Of a stretch of 64,000 nt of DNA, positions 51,652 through 59,244 are shown in pieces. The stretch's first letter is position 1, and every line of letters begins with the position of its first letter. Where the stretch lies: NCBI RefSeq assembly GCF_013409865.1, contig NZ_JACCBM010000001.1, positions 372,001 to 436,000 of the forward strand, read 5' to 3'. The position numbers were made by a program, and so were the translations under genes. The notes under the pieces are model-generated. The model did no database searches and had not been told where the DNA came from. It worked only from the letters and a program-made list of their open reading frames with translations. This DNA is from Herbiconiux flava (GTDB lineage Bacteria > Actinomycetota > Actinomycetes > Actinomycetales > Microbacteriaceae).

Positions 51652-52329
51652 ATGACCGAAGCGATGACCGATCTGAAGCGGCGGGCCGCGGTCTTCGCGG
51701 CGCTCTCCGATCCCACGCGGCTGTGGATCGTCGACCTCCTCGTGCTGGGCGACCTGTCGTCCACCGAGATCCAGTCCGCGCTCGGCGTCCCCTCCAATCT
51801 CGTCGCCCATCACGTGCGCGTGCTCGAGAAGACGGGCATCCTCACCCGCACCCGCTCGGAGTTCGACGGGCGGCGCACCTACCTGCACCTCGTGCAGACG
51901 GCATTCGACTCGCTGATGCCCGGGCTCCTCACGCTCGGCGGCCGGGTGGTCTTCGTCTGCACGGCGAACTCGGCCCGCTCGCAGCTCGCCGAGGCGGTCT
52001 GGCGCACCGTCAGTGCCATTCCCGCGGTTTCCGCCGGCATGCGGCCGGCCACTTCGGTGAACCCCGGTGCGGTGGCGGCGGCTCGGCGGCACGGGCTGGC
52101 GATCGACCCCGACACCGTGCCGCGGCACGTCGACGACGTGGTCGGCGACGGGGACTTCGTGATCAGCGTCTGCGACGCGGCGCACGAGCAGCTGCACGGC
52201 TCCGACGACCTGCACTGGTCGCTGCCCGATCCGGCCGCCGACGGCAGCGACTCGGCCTTCGACCGCACCGTGCGCTCCCTGCGCGAGCGCGTCGGCGCCC
52301 TCGTCACCCGGCTGGCCCCCGCGGCGTGA
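51652..52329 (+). CDS. ArsR regulator fused to low-molecular-weight phosphatase/arsenate reductase
   Basis: This 225-residue fusion has an N-terminal ArsR winged helix (FAALSDPTRLWIVDLLVLGDLSSTEIQSALGVPSNLVAHHVRVLEKTGILTRTRSE, about 14-68) and a C-terminal phosphatase domain. The CX5R P-loop is Cys103-TANSA-Arg109 in VVFVCTANSARSQLAEAV. It reads through without a break. The phosphatase half is of the LMW-PTP/ArsC type used for arsenate reduction, but the arsenic-sensing cysteines of ArsR are absent, so the signal could be another one. An ATG at 51664 is an alternative start. Confidence 0.9.
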   Translation: MTEAMTDLKRRAAVFAALSDPTRLWIVDLLVLGDLSSTEIQSALGVPSNLVAHHVRVLEKTGILTRTRSEFDGRRTYLHLVQTAFDSLMPGLLTLGGRVVFVCTANSARSQLAEAVWRTVSAIPAVSAGMRPATSVNPGAVAAARRHGLAIDPDTVPRHVDDVVGDGDFVISVCDAAHEQLHGSDDLHWSLPDPAADGSDSAFDRTVRSLRERVGALVTRLAPAA

Positions 52330-52375
52330 GCCGGCACGATCTCCGCGATCGGGGTGACGGATGCGCGGCGACTCG

Positions 52376-52405
52376 TTGTGGCCGACGGCAGCGCCTCGCT
52401 ACATT
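52376..52405 (+). promoter_or_regulatory. Leaderless promoter of the PadR gene
   Basis: TTGTGG (52376-52381) and TACATT (52400-52405) are separated by 18 bp. The ATG of the PadR gene is 7 nt after the -10, so a leaderless transcript is likely. Confidence 0.55.
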
Positions 52406-52411
52406 GGGCGC

Positions 52412-52699
52412 ATGCAACCGCTGCAGCGAGTGACCGCTCCGACCGTCGACGTGCTGACGGCGATGCTCGGCGGCACCGAGCCCATCTGGGGTCTGCGCAT
52501 CGTGAAGGAGTCGGGCCGGCCCTCGGGCACGGTCTACCCGATCCTCGACCGGCTGGAGCGCCAGGGCTGGATCAGGTCGACCTGGGAGGAGCTCGGCAGC
52601 CGGGAGAGCCCGCCGCGCCGGCTGTACGAGTTCACCGACGAGGGCGAGGCCGCGGCCCGCGAGATCCGGGACGCGTTCCTCGCGAAGCACCGCGGCTGA
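52412..52699 (+). CDS. PadR-family transcriptional regulator
   Basis: This 95-residue minimal PadR protein has a winged helix (VDVLTAMLGGTEPIWGLRIVKESGRPSGTVYPILDRLERQGWIRSTWEELGSRESPPRRLYEFTDEGEAAAREI). It has no separate C-terminal coiled-coil domain, so it is the short type. The ligand is unknown. A leaderless promoter lies in front. Confidence 0.9.
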   Translation: MQPLQRVTAPTVDVLTAMLGGTEPIWGLRIVKESGRPSGTVYPILDRLERQGWIRSTWEELGSRESPPRRLYEFTDEGEAAAREIRDAFLAKHRG

Positions 52700-52783
52700 G
52701 AACAGAGGCCGAGCCCCGTCTCGGTGGTCGGCTCCCCCGGTTGGGAGTCGCAGTCCCACGGCTTCTGCACTAGCTTCTGCACT

Positions 52784-53113
52784 GTGTCCACCGATCCGCC
52801 GCGCACCGAGCTCGCGCCCTGGCTGCGGCGGATGGACGTGTCCGACCAGATCTTCCTGACCGGCACCGTGCTCGTGCTGCGCGAGATCCGGTCCCGGCGC
52901 GCGGACGACCTGCCGGTCGCCTTCGACGAGCGCCGGCTGTGCACCGCTCCGACGCCCGACGAGGCCGCGCGCTACGCGGCCGGGATCTCAGCCGCCTATC
53001 GCGATCAGCCGGCCCTCGCCGCCCCCGACGGAGTCGACGAGCACTGGCGCATCAGCAGCATGACGGGAGCGATCGCCGCGCGCATCCGCTCGGCGTACCC
53101 GCCCCTGGACTGA
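52784..53113 (+). CDS. Hypothetical protein, antisense-overlapping a glycosyltransferase
   Basis: This 109-residue protein (GTG start) has a plausible amino-acid mix: STDPPRTELAPWLRRMDVSDQIFLTG, LVLREIRSRRADDLPVAFDERRL, then an acidic helical section. No family known. Its last 126 bp lie opposite the 3' end of the minus-strand glycosyltransferase. A direct repeat CTTCTGCACT precedes the start twice. Both genes cannot easily be dismissed. Confidence 0.5.
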   Translation: MSTDPPRTELAPWLRRMDVSDQIFLTGTVLVLREIRSRRADDLPVAFDERRLCTAPTPDEAARYAAGISAAYRDQPALAAPDGVDEHWRISSMTGAIAARIRSAYPPLD

Positions 53114-54217
53114 GGCCACCCCGTCGCGGCGGCGCTCGAGCAGCCGCTCCAGCTCGGCCTCGTAGGCGTCGATCATGCCGCCGAGCGAGAACCGCCCGGC
53201 CTGGGCGCGCGCGACGGCGGGGTCGACCGCGGCGGCGGTGCGGATGGCCGCGGCGAGCGAGACGGGCCGGTCGTCGACGGCCACCGCGCCGGCCGCCTCC
53301 CGCACCAGCCCGAGCACGGAGCCCGCACCCGGCGCGACGAGCTCGGGCACGGCACCGTGCGGCAGCGTCGCGACCGGCGTACCCGAGGCGAGCGCCTCGA
53401 CGACCGAGAGGCCGAACGGCTCCTCCCAGACCGGGCTCGCGACGAAGACCGATCCGGCGGCGTAGAAGGCGGGCAGGGCGTCGTGGCCGAGGTGGCCGAC
53501 GTACTCGACGTCGTCGCCGAGCAGGGGCTCGATCTCCTCCGCGAAGTAGCGGGGGTCGGCGACCGGGCCGGCCACGCGCATCCGGAAGCCCGCCTCGCGC
53601 GCCGCGGGGATGGCGATGTGCAGACCCTTCTCGGGCGTGATGCGGGCGGCCCAGACGGCCAGGCGCTCCTCGCGGGGTACATCGACGCGCCAGCGCTCGA
53701 GCGGGATGCCGTTCGGGATGCTCAGCACTCCCGGGAGGCGCGGCGCCCAGGCGCGGGCGTTCCGCGGCGAGACGGCGACGTAGGAGTGCAGGGGCGACGG
53801 CGACCAGCCCGGGGCGTCGAGCAGGGCGTTCACGTCGTCGAGGGTCGGCGGGGTGTGCAGCACGGTCATCATCGGGCGGTCGCGCAGGGCGCGGTAGGGC
53901 AGGCTGCTGAGGGAGTTGTTGATGACGACGTCCCAGTCACCGGCGGCGATCAGGTCGAGGCTGTGCTGGCTGGCCTCGGCGAGGAAGCCCGCCTGCTGGC
54001 GGCGCACCAGCGGGGTGGCGGCGAAGACGAACTCGAAGTCGCTCGGCACGAGCGGGTGCAGGGCGGCCGAGGTGCGGGAGCCCTCCTTGGCGAAGAGGGT
54101 CACGTCGTGGCCGCGGCGCACCAGTTCGTCGGCGAGCATCGCCGTGTGGGCCTCGGTTCCGCCCTGGAACGGCTCGGCGATGGGGTGGTGCAGGTGACAG
54201 AGGATGGCGATTCTCAT
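52988..54217 (-). CDS. GT4-type glycosyltransferase
   Basis: This 409-residue GT-B enzyme has MRIAILCHLHHPIAEPFQGGTEAHTAMLADELVRRGHDVTLFAKEG at the N-terminus and a C-terminal nucleotide-sugar lobe (WAARITPEKGLHIAI, GHLGHDALPAFYAAGSVFVASPVWEEPFGLSVVEALASGTPVATL with the E-X7-E signature). The last about 45 residues have no family match and run opposite another gene. It is the third gene of the glycosyltransferase operon, coupled by ATGA. Confidence 0.9.
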   Translation of the reverse strand: MRIAILCHLHHPIAEPFQGGTEAHTAMLADELVRRGHDVTLFAKEGSRTSAALHPLVPSDFEFVFAATPLVRRQQAGFLAEASQHSLDLIAAGDWDVVINNSLSSLPYRALRDRPMMTVLHTPPTLDDVNALLDAPGWSPSPLHSYVAVSPRNARAWAPRLPGVLSIPNGIPLERWRVDVPREERLAVWAARITPEKGLHIAIPAAREAGFRMRVAGPVADPRYFAEEIEPLLGDDVEYVGHLGHDALPAFYAAGSVFVASPVWEEPFGLSVVEALASGTPVATLPHGAVPELVAPGAGSVLGLVREAAGAVAVDDRPVSLAAAIRTAAAVDPAVARAQAGRFSLGGMIDAYEAELERLLERRRDGVASVQGRVRRADARGDRSRHAADAPVLVDSVGGGEGRLIAIGG

Positions 54218-55038
54218 GCGGCGTCCGTTCTGAGGTCGGGGCGGCGGGCGTAGCGGTCGGTGTCCGGGTCGTGGGCGACGAGGCCGAGCTCGGCGAAGGC
54301 GTCGAGCCAGCCGCGCATCGGCACGACGCCCCACTTGGCGGCGAAGCGGTCGGCGTTCCGCAGGATGTCGTCGAGGTGCTCGATGGGCGGGTCGCTCACC
54401 GGATGGTGCTGATGGTCGGCCTCGGCGCCCCCGACGAAGAGCAGCTCGACCCCGGCGGCGCGGGCGGCGAAGCCGAAGTCGGTGTCCTCGCCGCCGTAGC
54501 CGCGGTAGCCGTCGTCGAAGCCGCCGATGCGCTGCCAGGTCGCCGGGGTGCAGGCGAACGACAGCGACCAGAACAGCTCGTGGGGGGCGGGTTCCCGGAT
54601 GCCCGGCAGCGGCCTCGGGCGGAAGCCGTGCACCGTCCCGAGCGCCTCGAAGGTCTCGGGGCGGGCGTAGTCGACGCCCTCCGGGAGGTAGGCGACCGAC
54701 CCCGTGAGCAGCGCGTCGGGCCGCTCGCGGGCGGCGTCGGCGTACGCATCGAGGAGTCGCGGGCGGGGCAGGCAGTCGACGTCGAGGAAGACGAGCAGCT
54801 CGGCGCCGGCGGCGATCGCGGCCTCGGCCCCGGCATTGCGGGCGGCCGCGAGCGGGAGCGCGCCGTCGGCCCGCACCCGGAGCACGGTCGCGTCGGCGGC
54901 GCTCGGCGTCTGGATCGGCGCGTCGTCCATGGCCACGACGACCCGGACGACGTCGGCCCGCTGCTGCCGGCGGAGCCACTCCTCCTGGCGGGAGAGATGG
55001 AGGCGGCGACCCGCCACCGCGGTGATCAGCGCGATCAC
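54214..55038 (-). CDS. GT2-like glycosyltransferase
   Basis: This 274-residue GT-A protein has a metal-binding DXD-type FLDVDCLPRP and a galactosyltransferase-like GGFDDGYRGYGGEDTDFGFAARAAG acceptor loop. The N-terminus IALITAVAGRRLHLSRQEEWLRRQQ is the typical start. The GTG at 55038 overlaps the preceding stop (GTGA) and its TGA overlaps the GT4 ATG. Sugar and acceptor are unknown. Confidence 0.9.
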   Translation of the reverse strand: MIALITAVAGRRLHLSRQEEWLRRQQRADVVRVVVAMDDAPIQTPSAADATVLRVRADGALPLAAARNAGAEAAIAAGAELLVFLDVDCLPRPRLLDAYADAARERPDALLTGSVAYLPEGVDYARPETFEALGTVHGFRPRPLPGIREPAPHELFWSLSFACTPATWQRIGGFDDGYRGYGGEDTDFGFAARAAGVELLFVGGAEADHQHHPVSDPPIEHLDDILRNADRFAAKWGVVPMRGWLDAFAELGLVAHDPDTDRYARRPDLRTDAA

Positions 55039-56129
55039 GCGGCGACACCGCTGCGCTCGGCCCCGGCCGCGGCGGCGGCACCGAGCCGCTGCAGCAGGTC
55101 GGCGATGCGGGACGCGGCGCCTCCGTCGTTCCAGAGCCGCCAGGCGGCGCCGTCGAGGGCGGCGGCGGCGCGGTGGGCGGTGGCCCAGTCCGTGCGGGCG
55201 AGGTCGGCCGGGGCGACCACGAGGCACGGCAGCTGCGCCCTGGTCAGCGCCTCGGCGAGGTGCTCCTGCTCGGCGTGGGGGCGGGCATCCGGAACCAGGA
55301 TCGCGGGGCGGCGGGCGGCGGCGATCTCCGCCACCGCGTTCGAGCCGCAGTGCGAGAGCACGAGGGGGGCGGCGCGAAGGGCGGCCCAGACCTCGGCCGG
55401 GCCGGCGTTGCGGAGGTGGCGAACCGGGTGCCCCGCCGCCTCGAGGCCGGCGGCGGCGAGGTCGAGCGGGTCGGCGCCACGGCCGCCGGCGCCGTGCAGC
55501 ACGAGCACCTCGGGGGCGGTGGGGCGGGCCGTCGCGGGGTCGCCGGCCGCGGGGCGGTCGGCCGCCGGGTCGGAGGCGAAGCGGCTCAGGGCGCCGACCC
55601 GGTGCAGGCGGTCGGGGGGCACGGAGCCGGCCGTCGGTCCGATTCCCTCGGGCCAGGGGGCGATCACGGCGTCGGAGAGTTCGTAGGCGAGGCGGTGCGC
55701 CGGGTCGTCGCGGAGGCCCGGGAGGGTGAAGCTCACCACCGGGACGCCGAGCAGGCGCACGAACGCGGCGATCTCGGCGGAGACGTCGACGACGAAGAGC
55801 TGCGGGCGGGTCTCGGCGACCCACGCGGCGATGGCGGCGAGACGCTCGGTGTGACCCGGGGAGTCGGTGGGGGCCCAGTGCAGTCGGCCGTGGGCGGTGC
55901 GGCCGCCGCCGGCGGGCTCCCGGGCCGCACCGGAGTCGCCGCTGAGCGGGGTCGAGTCGAGTGGCAGGCGCACCGTGCGGGCGTGCGGGGACGCCACGGG
56001 GCCGGCCGCGGAGGTGAACACGGTGACCTCGGCGTCGAGCAGGGGAATCACCGAGCCGGCCGTCATCCGGTGGCCCGCCCCGCGGTGGTGCACGTACCAT
56101 CCGATGCGGAGGGGGCGCGGGGTCGACAC
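55035..56129 (-). CDS. UGT/MurG-like glycosyltransferase
   Basis: This 364-residue GT-B protein has RPLRIGWYVHHRGAGHRMTAGSVIPLLDAEVTVF at the N-terminus and a sugar-nucleotide site APLVLSHCGSNAVAEIAAARRPAILVPDARPHAEQEHLAEAL near 270-310. A low-complexity PAADRPAAGDPATARPTAPEV lies near the middle. The GTG at 56129 follows GGAAGG. It opens the three-gene operon, whose product would be a glycan or glycolipid. Confidence 0.85.
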   Translation of the reverse strand: MSTPRPLRIGWYVHHRGAGHRMTAGSVIPLLDAEVTVFTSAAGPVASPHARTVRLPLDSTPLSGDSGAAREPAGGGRTAHGRLHWAPTDSPGHTERLAAIAAWVAETRPQLFVVDVSAEIAAFVRLLGVPVVSFTLPGLRDDPAHRLAYELSDAVIAPWPEGIGPTAGSVPPDRLHRVGALSRFASDPAADRPAAGDPATARPTAPEVLVLHGAGGRGADPLDLAAAGLEAAGHPVRHLRNAGPAEVWAALRAAPLVLSHCGSNAVAEIAAARRPAILVPDARPHAEQEHLAEALTRAQLPCLVVAPADLARTDWATAHRAAAALDGAAWRLWNDGGAASRIADLLQRLGAAAAAGAERSGVAA

Positions 56130-56257
56130 AGGGATGGCGTTCCTTCCGGGAGTGGGACCGAGCTGGTCCTCTTCCCCGTCTACACGCTTTCGGGCGCAAT
56201 GGAAGGGGCTTGCCGCTTCCACCCGTTCAGGGCATGATCGAGCGCCCTCGCGGGGCA

Positions 56258-56905
56258 CTAGACGGGCACGCTGATGTCCTCGAGCAGGGCAGGCAGCGTG
56301 CGCTGCACGTACGGCGAGGAATGGAAGTCGGCGGCGTCGGCGCCGGTCAGCAGCCAGGTCTCGAACGCGCGCTCATAGGTGTCGAGGATCACCCGCACCG
56401 ATCGCACGGGGGAGCTCGCGAAGCGCCGGCCGAGCTTCGCCATCAGATCGGCGTGCACGTCGACCAAGGCGTCGAGGAAGAGCTTCTCGGCCTTCAGAAC
56501 CGCGCTGCCGCCGTCACTGCGGCGCAGTGCCCGCGCCCGCCGGTCGGCGCGGATCAGCATGCCGTCGCGGTCGAGCGGCCAGGAGTCGGCGAGCGCCACC
56601 GCGGCCTCGGCGAAGGCCGCCGGGCCGCCCTGGGTCACGGCGGCCTCACTCGGCTCGAAGGCGGCGACCCCGCCGCGCAGCCTCGCGGCGCAGTCCTCGA
56701 CCAGCCCGTCGGTGACGGCGTCGAGGAACGCGTCGTCGTCGGGGAACAGGGCCCGGAACGAGTGCGGGTGCACGCCGACCTGCCGGCAGATGTCGTCGAT
56801 CAGCTGGGGCGTCACCCCGCCGGACTCGGCGAGCGGGACCCGGGCCGCGGTCGCCAGCCGCGCCATCACGGCCTGCCGCTGAATCTCGATCCTGCTCACG
56901 GTCAC
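56258..56905 (-). CDS. TetR-family regulator
   Basis: This 215-residue protein has an N-terminal HTH (MARLATAARVPLAESGGVTPQLIDDICRQVGVHPHSFRALFPDDDAFLDAV) and a helical ligand domain. Starts GTG 56905 or 56899 are possible. It is divergent from an old-yellow-enzyme gene at 57059, so it is probably the NemR-like regulator of that reductase. It precedes the glycosyltransferase operon by 128 bp, which could also be controlled. Confidence 0.85.
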   Translation of the reverse strand: MTVSRIEIQRQAVMARLATAARVPLAESGGVTPQLIDDICRQVGVHPHSFRALFPDDDAFLDAVTDGLVEDCAARLRGGVAAFEPSEAAVTQGGPAAFAEAAVALADSWPLDRDGMLIRADRRARALRRSDGGSAVLKAEKLFLDALVDVHADLMAKLGRRFASSPVRSVRVILDTYERAFETWLLTGADAADFHSSPYVQRTLPALLEDISVPV

Positions 56906-57058
56906 CCTCCGTCGTCAGCCTACCGGCGAGCCCAGGTGGGAAAGCCCTGAACGCCGGAATCGCCCGACAGGAAGGACGGTTCGGGTGAGGGGCGCGGGAG
57001 CGCCCTGCGACGCTGCGGACGGGCATCCGCTCGACCGTGAACCACCCGAAAGGCCCTC

Positions 57059-58135
57059 ATGAAGCTGTTCACCCCTCTCACCGCCGGCGATCTGGAGCTG
57101 CCCAATCGCGTCGTGATGGCGCCGATGACGCGACTGCGGGCCGACGAGCACGGCGTGCCCACCGCACTGATCGCGGAGCACTACGCGCAGCGGGCGAGCA
57201 TGGGGCTGATCATCAGCGAGGGCGTCTACCCGAGCGCCGAGTCGCGGGCCTACCCGGGGCAGCCCGGCATCGTCACCGACGAGCAGCAGGAGGGCTGGCG
57301 ACGCGTGGCCGACGCCGTGCACGAGGCCGGCGGGCGCATCGTGATGCAGCTGATGAACGGGGGCCGCGTCACGAACACGGCGATCACGGGCACTCAGCGG
57401 ATCGTGGCGCCGAGCGCCGTCGCGATCGACGGGGAGACCCACGGGCCCGACGGGTCGAAGGCGCCGTACGGGCTGCCGCACGCGCTGACCACCGCCGAGC
57501 TCGACACGGTCAAGGCCGAGTTCGTCGACGCCGCCCGCCGCGCGGTCGACGCCGGGTTCGACGGTGTGGAGCTGCACGCGGCCAACGGGTACCTGCTGCA
57601 CGAGTTCCTCTCGCCGGCCTCGAACGTGCGCACCGACGCCTACGGCGGGTCGCCGGCGGCCCGGGCCGCGTTCGTGATCGAGGTGGCGTCCGCCGTGGCG
57701 TCCGAGGTCGGGGCCGGGCGGGTGGGCATCCGCATCTCTCCCTCGCACAACATCCAGGACGTGCTCGAGACCGACGCCGACGACGTGCGCGCCACCTACA
57801 CGGCGCTCGTCACGGGCGTCGCGCCGCTCGAGCTCGCGTACCTGAGCATTCTGCACGGCTCGCCCTCCGACGAGCTCGTGCAGTCGCTGCGCGCGGCCTT
57901 CGGTGGCGTCTTCGTGGTGAACAGCGGATTCTCGGAGATGACCTCGCGCGACGAGGCCCACGCGCTGGTGTCCGACGACCTGGCCGACGCCGTGGCGGTC
58001 GGCCGCGCCGCGATCGCGAACCCCGACCTCGTGGAGCGCTGGCGCGGCGCCCACCCCGAGAACGCCCCCGACCAGGCCACCGTCTACGCCTCGGGCGCTG
58101 CCGGCTACACCGACTACCCCCGCCTCACCGCCTGA
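57059..58135 (+). CDS. Old-yellow-enzyme family ene-reductase (NemA-like)
   Basis: This 358-residue FMN-dependent (beta/alpha)8 protein reduces activated alkenes, quinones or nitro compounds. Visible motifs are LTAGDLELPNRVVMAPMTRLRA (FMN loop), ELHAANGYLLHEFLSPASNVRTDAYGGS with the substrate pair His173/Asn176 (HAAN), and a C-terminal VNSGFS...AVGRAAIANPDL phosphate site. In place of the usual QLWHVGR there is MQLMNGGR. ATG follows GAAAGG. Divergent from a TetR regulator. Confidence 0.94.
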   Translation: MKLFTPLTAGDLELPNRVVMAPMTRLRADEHGVPTALIAEHYAQRASMGLIISEGVYPSAESRAYPGQPGIVTDEQQEGWRRVADAVHEAGGRIVMQLMNGGRVTNTAITGTQRIVAPSAVAIDGETHGPDGSKAPYGLPHALTTAELDTVKAEFVDAARRAVDAGFDGVELHAANGYLLHEFLSPASNVRTDAYGGSPAARAAFVIEVASAVASEVGAGRVGIRISPSHNIQDVLETDADDVRATYTALVTGVAPLELAYLSILHGSPSDELVQSLRAAFGGVFVVNSGFSEMTSRDEAHALVSDDLADAVAVGRAAIANPDLVERWRGAHPENAPDQATVYASGAAGYTDYPRLTA

Positions 58136-58159
58136 CCCGTCTCGGTGCCGTCGGCCCGG

Positions 58160-58165
58160 TAACAT
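58160..58165 (+). promoter_or_regulatory. Candidate leaderless -10 of the DUF1016 gene
   Basis: TAACAT lies 6 nt before the ATG at 58172, a position that would give a leaderless transcript. No clear -35 is seen, so this is weak. Confidence 0.35.
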
Positions 58166-58171
58166 GACGAT

Positions 58172-59197
58172 ATGTCAGAAGTTCGGGTCGGCGGATACGC
58201 CGACGCTCTGCTCGCTCTGAAGCGGCGCGTCCACGAGGCGCGCTACGAGGTGCAGCGGCACGCGAACACTGCGATGGTGCTGCTCTACTGGGACATCGGC
58301 GCGGTGCTCGCGGAACGAGCCGCGAACGCCGACTGGGGCAGCAAGGTCGTCGAGCGGCTGGCTCGCGACCTGAGCGCCGAGTTCCCCGAGGCCAAGGGGT
58401 TCTCCCACCGGAATCTGCGCTACATGCGGTCGTTCGCCGAAGCCTGGCCCGACCGGGCCTCAATTGTGCAACGCTCCGTTGCACAATTGCCCTGGGGCCA
58501 CATTATCGAGCTCCTGACCCAGTTGACGGGGCCCGACGATCGCGACTGGTACGCCGATCGCGACCTTGAGCACGGCTGGACGAGGTCGGTTCTGGCCCAT
58601 CAGATCTCGACCCGGCTCCGCGACCGAGAGGGGGCCTCTCCGTCCAACTTCGCCACCTCCCTCGAACCCTCGGACTCCGAGCTCGCGCAGCAGATCACGA
58701 AGGATCCCTTCACCCTCGGCTTTCTCGCCATCGACGTCGACACCAGCGAGCGGCAGCTCGAAGACCGCCTCGTGGAGCGGATCATCGACACCCTTCGGGA
58801 ACTCGGCCCGGGGTTCTCCTTCGTCGGGCGACAGGTGCACTTCGAGATCGACGGCGACGACTTCTACGTCGATCTGCTCTTCTTCCACGTCCAGCAGCTG
58901 CGCTACGTCGTCGTCGAGCTCAAGACGACGAAGTTCGACCCACGGCATGCCGGCCAGCTCGGGTTCTACGTCGCACTCGTCGACGATCGACTGCGCGACC
59001 CGGGCAAGCACCAGCCGACGGTGGGCATGCTGCTCGTGAGGGAGAAGAACGAGACCGTGGTGCGGTACGCCCTCGCCGGGGCGAGCCAGCCCCTCGCAGT
59101 GTCGCGGTATGAGCTAGCGCCCGGCGTGCAGGCCTCGCTGCCGAGTGAGGATGCCCTGGTGCGGATCGCAGAGGCCGACAGCGGGCGGAGCCGGTAG
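58172..59197 (+). CDS. DUF1016/YhcG-type PD-(D/E)XK nuclease
   Basis: This 341-residue protein has an N-terminal helical DUF1016 region (YADALLALKRRVHEARYEVQRHANTAMVLLYWDIGAVL to WPDRASIVQRSVAQLPWGHIIELL, about 8-115). The C-terminal nuclease domain has the PD-(D/E)XK core: Asp in FYVDLLFFH and Glu-X-Lys in VVVELKTTKF, then GQLGFYVALVDD. Such proteins are often near type I restriction or other defence genes; here it stands alone. Residues 97-106 (SIVQRSVAQL) are encoded by a perfect inverted repeat that uses rare codons. The composition is slightly lower GC than its neighbours. Confidence 0.92.
   Translation: MSEVRVGGYADALLALKRRVHEARYEVQRHANTAMVLLYWDIGAVLAERAANADWGSKVVERLARDLSAEFPEAKGFSHRNLRYMRSFAEAWPDRASIVQRSVAQLPWGHIIELLTQLTGPDDRDWYADRDLEHGWTRSVLAHQISTRLRDREGASPSNFATSLEPSDSELAQQITKDPFTLGFLAIDVDTSERQLEDRLVERIIDTLRELGPGFSFVGRQVHFEIDGDDFYVDLLFFHVQQLRYVVVELKTTKFDPRHAGQLGFYVALVDDRLRDPGKHQPTVGMLLVREKNETVVRYALAGASQPLAVSRYELAPGVQASLPSEDALVRIAEADSGRSR
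58461..58489. repeat. 13-bp-arm perfect inverted repeat inside the DUF1016 nuclease gene
   Basis: CAATTGTGCAACG (58461-58473) and CGTTGCACAATTG (58477-58489) are complementary around a 3-bp CTC loop. It lies in frame and covers codons 97-106. The arms contain TCA, ATT, CAA, GTT, GCA and TTG codons, which are scarce in this genome. Confidence 0.9.
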
Positions 59198-59244
59198 CGT
59201 GGGGGGCGGCGCCGCCGTGGGGCGGGGCCGGCGAGGAGGGGTCG

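Noticed and set aside
58141..59197. Complete restriction or defence island around the DUF1016 gene
   Set aside because: The neighbours are an OYE reductase and DUF808; no methylase, specificity subunit or toxin gene is seen.
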